64,000 nucleotides of DNA, taken from positions 79,492,445 to 79,556,444 of the forward strand of contig NC_092051.1 of the NCBI RefSeq assembly GCF_003086295.3, in the 5' to 3' direction. The notes beneath the pieces are model-generated. The model had not been told where the DNA came from and did no database searches. It worked only from the letters and a program-made list of their open reading frames with translations. Positions 42,533-53,583 of the stretch are shown here, piece after piece. The translations under genes and the position numbers were made by a program. Positions within the stretch are counted from its first letter, which is position 1. Each line of letters opens with the position of its first letter. This DNA is from Arachis hypogaea (Eukaryota > Streptophyta > Magnoliopsida > Fabales > Fabaceae).

Positions 42533-44744
42533 AATATGGACCTGTACCGCAGGAAAGCGTTTCTCAGTGGTTGCACCATTATCTATCTGACTGCTACAAT
42601 GCAGTAGATGAACATATAGATATCTTTGAGGTTGCCTTAATGCAACAGATGACCTCTCAATAGGTCCTCTACTCTTTATCATATTACTCTCTTCGCTTTG
42701 TCTCTTTATTCTGCTCTGTTTGTTCCTTTCTCTGCGCTTCCTCACTTTATTCTGCTTTCTCTATTTAACGTATGTATTTAAAGTTTATGTAAATTTCGGT
42801 ATGATTAGTTAGCCTGCCCCAAGTATAGGTTCATTAAGTCTATACTGAAACAGTTTAACTTTTCATATAATACCTAACCCTATTCGCAAATCAAGAACTA
42901 ACTATGTTGCCCTAGTTCGTTCACTACTCTTTGTCTGTTTCTCTGTTGTTAAAATTTTACAGACTTTTTCTTCGATTTTTATCTTTTCTTCAACTTTTTA
43001 TCTTTTCTTTATCTTTGCCTCACTAATATGTTTTTACCACTCCCTAAGTGTTTTATGAAGGTAATTATGAGATTCTGCGCTTAAAGTTGTCTTTCTAAAG
43101 CTTTTACAGAAAACTGCCTTTTTCGCATTATTTTATTATTTTTATTAAAATATTATTTTTAATTAAATATTATTATTTAATATTTTATTATTATTTATTA
43201 TTTTATTAATATATTTTCGAAAATTAACTTTACTTTAACCTTTAACCTTTAAAATTCACTTTTTACCACCCGTAACTTTTAATATTTCTACTTTTACCAC
43301 CCTAACTTCCAGAAATTACCATATAACCCCTTAAACACCAAAAATTTTACTTCCTTGCCCTTTTATGAATCAAAAAGGTGTTCTTCATTGTTCTTCACCA
43401 CACTCAAAGTGTTCTTCATGTTCTTCATAAATTCTTCAGATTCTTTCTCTGTTTTTACCCGTTTTTCAGTCTTTTCAGCCACCGATTTTTACTATAATTC
43501 ATAATAAATTAGCAGCCACTAAAACCCCATCTTTTCTACATGATTTCAACACAAATTGAACCTCAATTTAAGCTTAGGGTTTCGTTTTCCCAGCTGCCCA
43601 AGAACATGAACTTTAAAGCTTAAATTTCATCAAATTTCATCAGAATTTCACCAAATTTTCACCAAAAATCAATCATATATGCAACCAATTTTTAGGACAG
43701 CCAAATAATACAACATTCACACATCTCAAACACAATTAATCAAGATTAATTTCGTGACACCCTACCTGGTCTTGCTGCTCCTAATTCAATCAAACTTTCA
43801 GGTGGTCCTTAAACACTTTTTCCTCCTAAATCACATCAAGAAAACACATATTTAAGCATGTTTCCTTGAAACTGAATCAAAAGAGAGATGGTACAGCCAA
43901 CTCACCTTGATCCCAGCCTTGATAAGTCATATGATCATGCAGAGAAAGAAGAGAGGATCATTTTGGTCGGATTGGAATTTTGATTTGAGTTTTAGTTCAG
44001 CAGAAATCAAGCTTTGAAGATTTGGAACTAAGAACTTTTCTCTCTTTTTCTCTCTACCTATTTTCGGCCACAAAGTGAAAATGAGCCAGCCTTGGGGGTT
44101 TTGGGGGTGTAGGGTGAGTTGTGATTGGTTGGCTTGGAGGTGGATTAAAATAATATTAAAATATCTCAGGTGTATAACTACTAAAACTAAATGTATCGGA
44201 ACACTTGCAAAAACATGTCTAAAAATTATTTTCTAAGCTACTAGCATAAATGACACTAGTAACATATTTATTATGAGAATGAAACATGAATAATGAGGCC
44301 TTAGCATTGCTAAAGTCATCAGGGAGTGCTGGTGCTAAGCTGCACCAGTAAATTGTGAACCCGGTTAAACCGGTTTTCTGTTTTTAACTAAAACTGATCA
44401 GGTAACCTTATAATATCATTCAAGAGGCTTCTAATACTCATATAATGATAATATCATCCTATTATCTCTCTCCTCTCATAAATCGAGTCCGGTTTGTCAA
44501 ACTGAGATTATTTACGAAAAATCAAATTAAAACTCCTAACCGATACGGTTCAAAAACTAGATTCCTCGTGATTGCATTATCGAGCTTGTCTCGGAAAAGG
44601 TTCTAACTTAAAGATGACATAATGACAATGAGGATTGAGATACTTGATGATATATCAAAGGTTTTTCCCTTACTGATTTTCCGGAGAAATTCGTACTTTC
44701 AGAATAGATCTCGCGTACTCGAAAACCGGGGTTGTTACATTCTC

Positions 44745-45402
44745 ACTTAGGGACAAAGCAGCCAAGTGGCTGGAATATTTCCCAAGGGAAAGCTTGACAA
44801 CTTGGGAAGACATGGTGAACAAATTTTTAGCAAGATTTTACCCTCCTCAACGAATCAATAGGCTGAGAGCTGAGGTCCAAAATTTTAGGCAACAAGATGG
44901 TGAGACTCTATATGAAGCATGGGAGAGGTTCAAGGACTTAACAAGGAGGTGTCCACCTGACATGTTCAACGAATGGGTGCAGCTGCACATTTTCTATGAA
45001 GGACTCTCTTATGAGTCAAAGAAGGCCATAGACCATTCATCCGGAGGATCTTTGAACAAGAAGAAGACTATTGAGGAAGCCATAGATGTTATTGAAACAG
45101 TAGCAGAGAACGATTACTTCTATGCTTCCGAAAGAGGGAACACAAGAGGAATAATGGAGCTAAACAATGTAGATGCTCTGTTGGCCCAAAACAAGCTCAT
45201 TACTCAGCAGCTGGCTTACCTCACCAAGAAGATGGAGATGAACCAAGTAGCAACAATCTCCACTTCATCAACAACCCAAGAAGGAGTGAATGAAGAAGCA
45301 GAGGGGAGTCAGGAGCAAGCCAATTACATTGGGAATTCACCAAGGAAAAACTATGATCCATACTCTAAGACCTACAACCCTGGATGGAGAAACCACCCAA
45401 AC
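44745..45402 (+). pseudogene. gag, middle part, resumes after chromovirus
   Basis: In frame with 31665-32137 after removing the insertion and one TTCTC. Motifs: DKAAKWLEYFPRESLTTWEDMVNKFL, FYPPQRI, FRQQDGETLYEAWERFKDL, RRCPPDMF, FYEGLSYESKKAIDHSSGGSL. The latter parts match the FIDEL-like gag on the minus strand (CPPDML, FYDGLSKMSKISLDNSAGGS). A direct duplication TTTGG (45403-45407, 45408-45412) then shifts the frame; the overlapping downstream frame carries on as the correct Gag. Confidence 0.9.
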
Positions 45403-48326
45403 TTTGGTTTGGGTGGGGAAGTGAGCAAGATCAAAACCAAGACCAGAGATGTTACAACTCCAACAACAACACATCTCCACACGCCTATCAAAACCAAAAT
45501 AGCATATCTGCTCCCAATCACCCATTAATTGATGACAAGGTCTCTAAGATCGAAACCTTAATTGAAGGAGTATGCAAAGACATTCGAAACAGTAAAGCAT
45601 TCAGAGAGGAAGTGCAGTCAAACATGCAGAATCAAAATGCCGCCATCAAGAAACTGGAGACACAAATCAGCTATCTATTTAAGCATCTTCCTAACCACAA
45701 CTTTTGCTATGATGCCCATTCAAGAAAAAAGGAGGAGTGTCAAGCTATCACACTTAGGAGTGGGAAGGAACTGAAGGAGCGTCCCCAAAAACCACAAGAA
45801 GAAGGCTCAAATGAAAAGGGAGAAGAGCAAGATGGAGTTCAACCTCCCACGCCAAGTCTGCAGAAAGAAAAAGGGATACCACAACTGAACATCTCAAGAG
45901 CTCCATATCCCCAGCTATTGAAGAAAAGGGAAGATGACAACCAGTTCTTGAGATTTTTAGAAATCTTCAAGAAACTACAAATCAACATACCCTTTGCTGA
46001 AGCCATAGAACAAATACCACTCTATGCCAAGTTTTTGAAGGAGCTAATGACTAAGAAGAGAAGCTGGAAGAACAATGAGACTGTGATACTAACCGAAGAG
46101 TGTATTGCTATCATTCAGCATAAACTACCCCAGAAACTGAAGGATCCTGGGAGTTTTCAGATCCCTTGTATTATAGGAGAAATCACAGTGGAGAAGGCTC
46201 TTTGTGACTTAGGGGCCAGCATCAATTTGATGTCAGTAGCTATGATGAGAAAGATGAAAATTGAGGAGGCTAAACCAACAAAAATGGCCCTACAACTGGC
46301 AGACCGATCGTTTAAATTCCCTCACGGGATAGTAGAGGATTTGCTGGTAAAAGTGGGAGATTTCATATTTCCAGCAGATTTTGTGGTGCTGGACATGCAA
46401 GAGGACGCCAAGACCTCCATCATCTTGGGAAGGCCATTCTTGGCCACTGCTGGAGCTGTCATTGATGTTCAGAAGGGTGACCTCACCCTGAGATTACACA
46501 ATGAAAAGATGACATTCAATGTATCCAAGGCTATGAGTTACCCACCCGAACAATTAGGGGAATGCATGAGGTTAGATGCACTTGAGGAGGAAGTGCAGGA
46601 GAATTTTGAAGAAGAAGAACCTGAAGAGGATGAGAGATTGGTGGAGGAAGAATCTGAATCAAGTGAAGAGGTGGCCACAGCAGAAATACATATACCAGAT
46701 GCACCAAAGGAAGGGAACGAAAAGTCAGAAGCACCCAAACTTGAACTCAAAGCACTGCCACCCACTCTCAAATATGCATATCTAGGAGAAAATGAAAACT
46801 ACCCAGTGATCATAAATTCATCCCTCAGTCAAGATCAAGAGGACGAGCTACTCAAGGTGCTGCGGGAGCATAAGGATGCCATTGGATGGACCCTTGCTGA
46901 CTTGAAGGGAATCAGTTCAGCCATATGCATGCATAAAATACTGTTGGAAGATGATGCCAAGCCATCCATTCAATCCCAAAGAAGGCTGAACCCAATCATG
47001 AAGGAAGTGGTACAGAAAGAGGTTATGAAGCTTTGGAAAGGAGGGGTCATATACCCAATTTCAGACAGCCCTTGGGTTAGCCCCATACATGTTGTGCCCA
47101 AGAAGGGGGGAATCACTGTGGTTACCAATGAGAAGAACGAGCTCATACCTACAAGGACCGTCACAGGATGGCGGATGTGCATAGACTACAAAAAACTCAA
47201 TGAGGCTACACGAAAGGACCATTTTCCCCTTCCATTCATGGATCAGATGTTGGAAAGACTTGCAGGGCACGCATATTATTGTTTTCTCGACGGTTATTCA
47301 GGATATAACCAAATAGTGGTTGATCCGAGAGACCAAGAGAAAACCTCATTTACTTGTCCGTATGGAGTGTTTGCCTATAGGTGCATGCCATTTGGGTTAT
47401 GTAATGCTCCTGTAACTTTCCAACGCTGCATGCTTTCTATCTTTTCAGATATGATAGAAAAATTCATTGAAGTTTTTATGGATGATTTCTCGGTACTCGG
47501 AGATTCCTTTCCTAGTTGCCTACATCACCTCGCCTTGGTATTGAAAAGATGCCAAGAGACCAATTTGGTCTTGAACTGGGAAAAATGCCACTTCATGGTG
47601 ACAGGAGGAATAGTCCTTGGTCACATGGTCTCTCACCAAGGCATTGAGGTTGATAGAGCTAAAGTAGAACTTATTGAAAAACTACCCCCACCCAGTGATG
47701 TCAAGGCAATTAGGAGTTTTTTAGGGCATGCTGGTTTTTACAGAAGGTTCATTAAAGATTTTTCAAAGATAGCCAAGCCCTTAAGCAATCTCCTTGTATC
47801 TGATACACCATTTATCTTTGATGAAACATGCATGCTAGCATTTGCACATTTAAAAATGAGGTTATCCTCTGCTCCTATCATCTCCCCACCTGATTGGAAC
47901 TTACCATTTGAATTGATGTGTGATGCATCTGATTTTGCAGTTAGGGCAGTGTTAGGACAAAGGAAAGATAACTTAGTTCGTGTGATATACTATGCTAGCA
48001 AAGTCCTTAATGAAACTCAAAGAAATAATACCACAACTGAAAAGGAGTTGCTAGCAATAGTTTTTGCATTTGACAAATTTAGATCATACCTCATTGGTGC
48101 TAAAGTGATTGTCTTTACAGATCACACAGCACTTAAATATTTGTTTTCCAAGCAAGAATCAAAGCCAAGACTAATAAGGTGGATCTTACTGTTGCAGGAA
48201 TTTGATATTGAAATCAGAGACAAGAAAGGAGTGGAGAACAGGGTGGCAGATCACCTATCCAGAATCCCTCATGATCAAGGTGGAGGAAATGATACAAATG
48301 TGAACGAGCTTTTCCCCGATGAGTAG
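45384..48326 (+). pseudogene. gag end, protease, reverse transcriptase and RNase H (Athila type)
   Basis: 980 open codons after the 5-bp duplication. Codons 10-130 are the Gag tail with Q/N-rich linker and coiled coil (AAIKKLETQISYLFKHLP). Protease at about 250-360: ALCDLGASINLMS with the DLGA form of the active site, and IILGRPFLATAGAVIDV. An acidic linker (400-450) follows. RT at about 550-790: SPWVSPIHVVPKKGG, WRMCIDYKKLN, FPLPFMDQML, TCPYGVFAYRCMPFGLCNAP, catalytic FMDDFSV near 698-704, LGHMVS. RNase H at about 840-960: ELMCDASDF, TTTEKELLAIVFA, VFTDHTALKYL, RVADHLSR. AVRAVLGQR has R where relatives have G. Ends at TAG 48324-48326, probably a nonsense change, since integrase continues in the same frame. 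Confidence 0.94.
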
Positions 48327-49631
48327 TTGATGACAGTTCAAAAAGCACCATGGTTTGCAGATATTGCAAATTTCAAGGCAACTGGGGCATTACCTCCAGG
48401 GATCAATAAAGATCAAAAAAGGAAGCTCATGAATGATGCAAAATACTTTGTCTGGGACGAGCCATATCTCTTCAAGAAATGTTCAGATGGAATCCTTAGA
48501 AGATGTGTTTCGGAAGAAGAAGAAGGAAGAGAAGTTCTGTGGAATTGCCACGGTTCATGTTATGGCGGGCACTTTGGAGGGGACAGAACTGCCGCAAAGG
48601 TGTTACAAAGTGGATTCTTTTGGCCCACCCTTTTCAAGGATGCCAAGGAACTAGTAAAATGCTGCAATGAATGCCAAAGATCTGGAAACCTGCCCAAAAG
48701 AAACGCCATGCCACAAAATTTTATCGTGGAACTGGAACTGTTTGATGTTTGGGGAATAGATTTCATGGGACCATTCCCAACCTCATATGCAAACAAGTAC
48801 ATCCTGGTAGCAGTAGATTATGTTTCCAAGTGGGTAGAGGCTATTGCAACCCCAACTAATGATAACAAGGTAGTCATGAACTTCCTCAGGAAAAATATCT
48901 TTAACCGGTTTGGAGTCCCAAGATGCCTCATCAGTGACGGAGGGAGCCACTTTTGTAACAAACCACTAGAAGCTCTCCTCCTACGATATGGGGTAAAACA
49001 CAAAGTAGCCACACCTTACCATCCTCAAACAAGTGGGCAAACTGAGATATCCAACAGAAAGCTGAAGAGGATCCTGGAAAAGACTGTGGGTGCATCTAGA
49101 AAGGATTGGTCAAAGAAGCTGGATGATGCTCTTTGGGCATACAGAACAGCATTCAAAACTCCACTTGGAATGTCTCCATATCAACTGATCTATGGGAAGA
49201 CTTGTCATTTACCACTGGAGCTGGAGCACAAAGCTCTCTGGGCTATCAATATACTAAATTTTGACAGCATTGCTGCTGGTGCAAAAAGGATCTTGCAGCT
49301 GCAAGAGATGGAGGAATTCAGGTCACAAGCCTATGAAAACACTAAGATGTATAAAGAAAAGGCAAAGAGAAAACATGACATGCATCTTGCACCCAAAAGT
49401 TTTGAAAATGGGCAGCGAGTACTCCTTTACAATTCTAAATTAAGGCTGTTCCCAGGAAAACTCAAGTCAAGGTGGTCCGGACCTTTCATGGTTACGAAAG
49501 TATCACCATATGGCCACATCGAAATCACGGATGAAGGTTCAGAGAGGACTTTTACAGTGAATGGACAAAGACTCAAGCATTATCTGGGCAACAAGGGAGA
49601 AAACCCCAAAGTAAAATACCATCTCAAGTAA
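48327..49631 (+). pseudogene. Athila-type integrase, in frame after TAG
   Basis: 434 open codons directly after the TAG. The zinc-binding domain has H75, H82, C113 and C116 ([14 protein letters not shown] ... CCNEC). Catalytic D145 (GIDFMG), D204 (ISDGG) and E240 (GQTEIS) keep DD35E spacing. The C-terminus has [26 protein letters not shown] and [13 protein letters not shown]. No chromodomain, as expected for the Athila group. The stop at 49629-49631 is followed by the hairpin. About 60-70% similar by eye to the integrase at 1-1068. It looks catalytically intact but needs readthrough or a separate start to be made. Confidence 0.93.
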
Positions 49632-49671
49632 TTAAGGACTCGTCGAGCTAGCAACGATAAAAGAGCGCTCT

Positions 49672-49689
49672 GTTGGGAGGCAACCCAAC
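49672..49689 (+). promoter_or_regulatory. post-pol hairpin GTTGGG-AGGCAA-CCCAAC
   Basis: Perfect 6-bp stem with a 6-nt loop, 40 bases after the integrase stop, preceded by AAAAGAGCGCTCT. Confidence 0.78.
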
Positions 49690-51296
49690 CTCAGGTAGTT
49701 TCACTTTCATCTTTATTTCAATAAAAAAAATCACAAGTCGTTTCCCCTTTATTGTAAGGAGCTAAGTTTGGTGTTCCACACCAGAACAATCCAAGAGTGA
49801 TGGTGTAATTCTAAGTTTGGTGTTCCACCAAAGGACATTGGTTAAAATTACACTCCACTCCACTCCAGAAGAACATTGCTAGCTCCATACAATCAAGAGA
49901 AACCACTTAGATGTAGTTAGACTATAGGTTATCATTGCTTTGTTGACAATAAGATATGGGGTTCTCTGCATATGTGCAATGTTTGGACTGGGCAAGGAAC
50001 TAAGTTTGGTGTTCACACACCAAATTGAGTTCAAAAAGCACCAGCATACATGCAAGCTAACTATGTCTCAAGTGCTTTGGGAACAAGCAACTTCCAGTAA
50101 CCTTGCAGGAACCTTATGAGGAAATGGTGCACTTCCACCCAAAGAAGCTAGGCAGCAAAAACTAGGATGATGACAAAGAGAGAGGGCAACCAGAAATCAT
50201 CACCCAAAGGTTGTATTGTTACTTAATTCCATTGTACTCAGAATTGTTGAAAGTTGGAAGTCCGAATGCACTTTTGATTTGTAGTTACTCGTAGTTGAAC
50301 CCTTTTTAAATTCTGTCTTTTAAGTTCTGAATAGGTCTATGTGTGCTAGTCTTTATGTCACTGCATCCTCCTTAACTTACTTGTATGCTTGTCCCTTTTT
50401 AATCAAATGAAGAGAGAATGTTCATGTTTCAAAAGACCAGAGTGGAGTTCACACTATGGAGTACATTCATGAGTTTGTGGTATGATCATAAGTTAGCTAA
50501 GTTGGTTCAACCATAAGGTGGGATGACAACTATCTGGCATGAATACTTTGCTTTGAATATACTCATGAGACTAAGTATATGACAAGATCCTAATAAGAGA
50601 AAGAGAAAAGATTAATGAAAGTGGAAAAACAAAAGAAAAAGAGTAAGCAATAAGGCTAGGCACCAATGGTTTTGATCTTAAGATATGTGTCTATGGTGTT
50701 CCTGTGTGAGGGATCTACTTGGATGAATAAGCTCTTAGGGGTGCTTTATCACCTGGTAACTTGGGTTAACTAACCCGGGATTATCAACTGAAAGTCCATT
50801 ATCAAGAGTAACCCTCACCACAGAGCATTTAGTAACCCAAAGAGGTACTGGACACCAAGGTCTCAAGAAAGAAAATAAATGAACTATATGCCTGTGGTGT
50901 GTATGTATGGGGGAGAGACTTGAGGGAGTAAGTCCTTAGGGGTACTTCAACACCTAGCACCTTGAACCAACTGGTTCGGGAGTGTTGGATGAAAGCTTAT
51001 CTTAAAAAGTTGCCCCCTTACAGAGCACTTAGCCTAAGAACACCAATAAGCTCTGAAATGACAATAAAGGGATCAATGAATAAAAGTCTCATGGGATGTA
51101 AGCAAAGTGAGTGTTTTAAGACATGATAAAAGTCTGAAAGCCAGTAATGGAATGAACCTAAGTTGCTATGTATGAAACCACCATAAAATCAGTAACATGA
51201 CTTCCACAAGAATGACTCATTCTTCTGGATATTCCATTCATTATTCTCTTGTTCCAGTACTTGCTTAGGGACAAGCAAGCTTTAAGTTTGGTGTTG
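49690..51296 (+). other. 3' internal region of the Athila-type element
   Basis: No gene; no extra ORF between integrase and LTR. Four copies of TAAGTTTGGTGTT occur, at about 49763, 49812, 50002 and at the LTR border (51283-51296). Two of them continue as CCACACCA or CACACACCA, giving TGGTGTT..ACACCA inverted repeats. TTGCTTAGGGACAAGCAAGC lies at 51260-51280. Confidence 0.65.
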
Positions 51297-53583
51297 TGAT
51301 GCCAGGGCATCTTGGCTAGTTTCACTGACCTTTTCTTTACTGTTTTTAGGGTAGTTTCATGCATTTCTTTAGGAAATAAGCTAGTTTTGGGTAGATATTC
51401 ACCTACACCTTGATTCAAGCATACATTATGCATTTTACATTATTTCATGAGGATTTTGCATGAATTTAGTGACAAATTGTATGCTGCATTACCCATGACT
51501 TGGACTAGAACTTTGATGCTCGCTGTTGCTTGATTTCAGGACCAAAGAAAGCAAGGAAAGGGAGGTAACTTGCAAGGTTAATGAGAAAAGTGATTGCCAA
51601 TAACACTCTCAAAGCCATCATTGCCCACGTTAAGAGTCACGTTAACTAAGTTAACGTGCACTCTAACGTGGATAAGGGAAGTTGAGCTAACGTTAGTGAC
51701 ACTTAACATTGTCACTAACGTTGGCAAACACTCATGAGTGGCCACGTTAGAGCCCACGTTAACCTAGATAACGTGGCCTCTAACGTTAAAGGGGGAAGAG
51801 AAGCCAACGTTAGTGACATTCAACATTGTCACTAACGTTGGCCTAAGGATGCAACACACAACGTTAACTCCCACGTTAACTTGGTTAACGTGGGAGCTAA
51901 CGTAAGAAGTGAGATTTGTCGACAACGTTAGTGACACTCAACATCGTCACTAACGTTGGAAGCAACCACACAACCCCCCAAGGAGCCACGTTAACTTCCA
52001 TGTTAACTTAGTTAACGTGGAAGCTAACGATGAGGGATGAATGATGAGCCAACGTTAGTGACACTCAACATTGTCACTAACGTTGGGATGGCTAAGAATG
52101 GCCACGTTAGTAGCCACGTTAACCTAGTTAACGTGGACTCTAACGTGAGATCTAGGGGCACATTGGAAGGTTAGTGACAATGTTGAGTGTCACTAACATT
52201 CTCGAAGTTTGGCAAAGCCACGTTAACCTAGTTAACGTGGGCTTTAACGTGAAGCAAAAAGGGGCACACTGGAACGTTAGTGACAATGTTGAGTGTCACT
52301 AACGTTCTCGAAGGTTGGCAAGGCCACGTTAGAAGCCACGTTAACCTAGTTAACGTGGGCTCTAACGTGAGGCAAAGGGGTACATTGGAACGTTAGTGAA
52401 AATGTTAAGTGTCACTAACATTCTCGAACTTATACTTTCACTAAATGTTAACACCCCTAACGCCCTGAGCTAAAGTCTCTACCCACTTAGCACTTTCTCT
52501 TTGCAAGTAAAGCCAAGCCCAAATGAAGAAAAGAACTACTTCAAACTCAAGATCCAAAGGCCCAAGACTTGAAGAGCAAACTAGAAGCTGAGAAGAGTAG
52601 TATATATAGGAGTAGCTTTAAATTGTTAAAGGAGTTCTGGAGGCTGGAAAAGAGAACTACTCTCTGTATTTTACCTTCTCTGCATTTTCTAGTTTTATGA
52701 TGTATTCTCCATCTTTGTTTTCATTTTCTAGAGCTATGAACAACTAAACCCCTTTCATTGGGTTAGGGAGCTCTGTTGTAATTTGATGGATCAATACTAA
52801 TTTTCATTATTCTTCTTCTATCTTTTCTCTTGATTTTACTTGAAAGCTTTCGATCTTCATCCCATTGAGTAGTTATCTTGGAAAAGAAGCTATTCAAACT
52901 TGGATCTCTTTTGAACCTTGAAAGAGGAATGAAGAGATCAAGCTAGAAATGCTTTCTCATGTTGGACCAAATTGGGTTTGGATGGGTATGTGACTATAAC
53001 CCTCTCAATACTTGATTTGGGAAATGCATGTGGTATAATCAGTGACCATACTTCATCTCTTCTCATGAGCAATTGACCAATGAATTGGCTATTGATCAAG
53101 ACTTGAGAGATTGAATTGCAAGAAATTGTAATTCAATCAATTAAGATTGCCAAGGAGATCAATGAGTGCATTGATTGAGGAAGAGATGAAAATGAACTTG
53201 ATCCGGAGAATTGCAACATCTCCTAAGCCCAATGAACTCCCCATCTCTGATCTTACCCATTCTCTTTAATTTCTGCCATTTACTTTTATGAGCAAATTCC
53301 CCATTCCCATTTACAATTCTGCAATTTATTTTCAGTCATTTACTTCCAGTCCTTTAATTCTAGCATTTACTTTTCTGTTATTTACGTTCCCGCCATTTTA
53401 TTTTCTGCAACTCTCAACCCAAATTCTGGATTCGCTCAACTAGAACATTCTTCTAATTAAAGTTGCTTGATCAATCAATCCCTGTGGGATTCAACCTCAC
53501 TCTATTGTGAGTTTTTACTTGACAACAAATTCGGTACACTTGCCGAAGGGAGATTTGTTGAGAGACAAGTTTTCCGCGCATCA
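51297..53583 (+). repeat. 3' LTR of the Athila-type element
   Basis: A 2287-bp LTR, same terminal palindrome (51298-51311) and tail as the 5' copy, ending CGCGCATCA before TGAGT. TATATATA at 52601-52608. Base substitutions are sparse, while indels of 10-20 bp are concentrated in the palindrome array. Confidence 0.94.
51624..52429 (+). repeat. Palindrome array in 3' LTR of the Athila-type element
   Basis: Same alternating palindromes as 29447-30249. Compared with that copy it gains about 18 bp near 51990 (an extra GTTAACTTCCAT piece) and loses about 17 bp near 52215 (one CCACGTTAGAAG piece). Confidence 0.88.

Larger units (their letters stand above)
32138..44739 (-). mobile_element. Tekay/Del-type chromovirus (TSD TTCTC), complete structure
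   Basis: TTCTC lies at 32133-32137 and 44740-44744. Two LTRs of 3903 bp each start TGTAAC and end GTTACA. The minus strand is sense: 5' LTR at right, primer site 40833-40816, gag 40643, zinc knuckle, protease, RT, RNase H, integrase, chromodomain, and purine tract 36056-36041. All coding blocks share one frame, interrupted by four single stop codons and no frameshift. LTRs are about 99% identical by eye, so it is a young insertion and the most recent of the five nested levels. Confidence 0.97.
40837..44739 (-). repeat. 5' LTR of the chromovirus
   Basis: A 3903-bp LTR, right copy, upstream in transcription sense. Same layout as the left copy: ORF at 41348-41947, hairpin repeats at 42342-42532, AT-rich stretch near 43125-43215. 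Sense-strand CTTTAAATACATACG near 42770-42785 is a possible TATA-type box upstream of the ORF; weak evidence. Confidence 0.96.
29120..53583 (+). mobile_element. Athila-type Ty3/gypsy element (TSD TGAGT), near-complete, with nested chromovirus
   Basis: TGAGT lies at 29115-29119 and 53584-53588. LTRs of 2286 and 2287 bp, tRNA-Asp primer site, and gag-protease-RT-RNase H-integrase. The coding region is interrupted only by the chromovirus at 32138-44739, a 5-bp duplication in gag and a TAG before integrase. It is the only Athila-type copy here with a complete set of domains, so related copies could have supplied enzymes to the non-autonomous elements. Confidence 0.95.

Noticed and set aside
46531..46771. 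Minus-strand S/L-rich ORFs opposite the Athila-type polyprotein
   Set aside because: Antisense shadows of the acidic E-rich linker; no independent evidence.
48324..48326. Programmed readthrough of the TAG between RNase H and integrase
   Set aside because: No readthrough context is evident, the other Athila-type copy shows no stop at an equivalent place that I can check, and nonsense changes are common here. Kept as a simple mutation.
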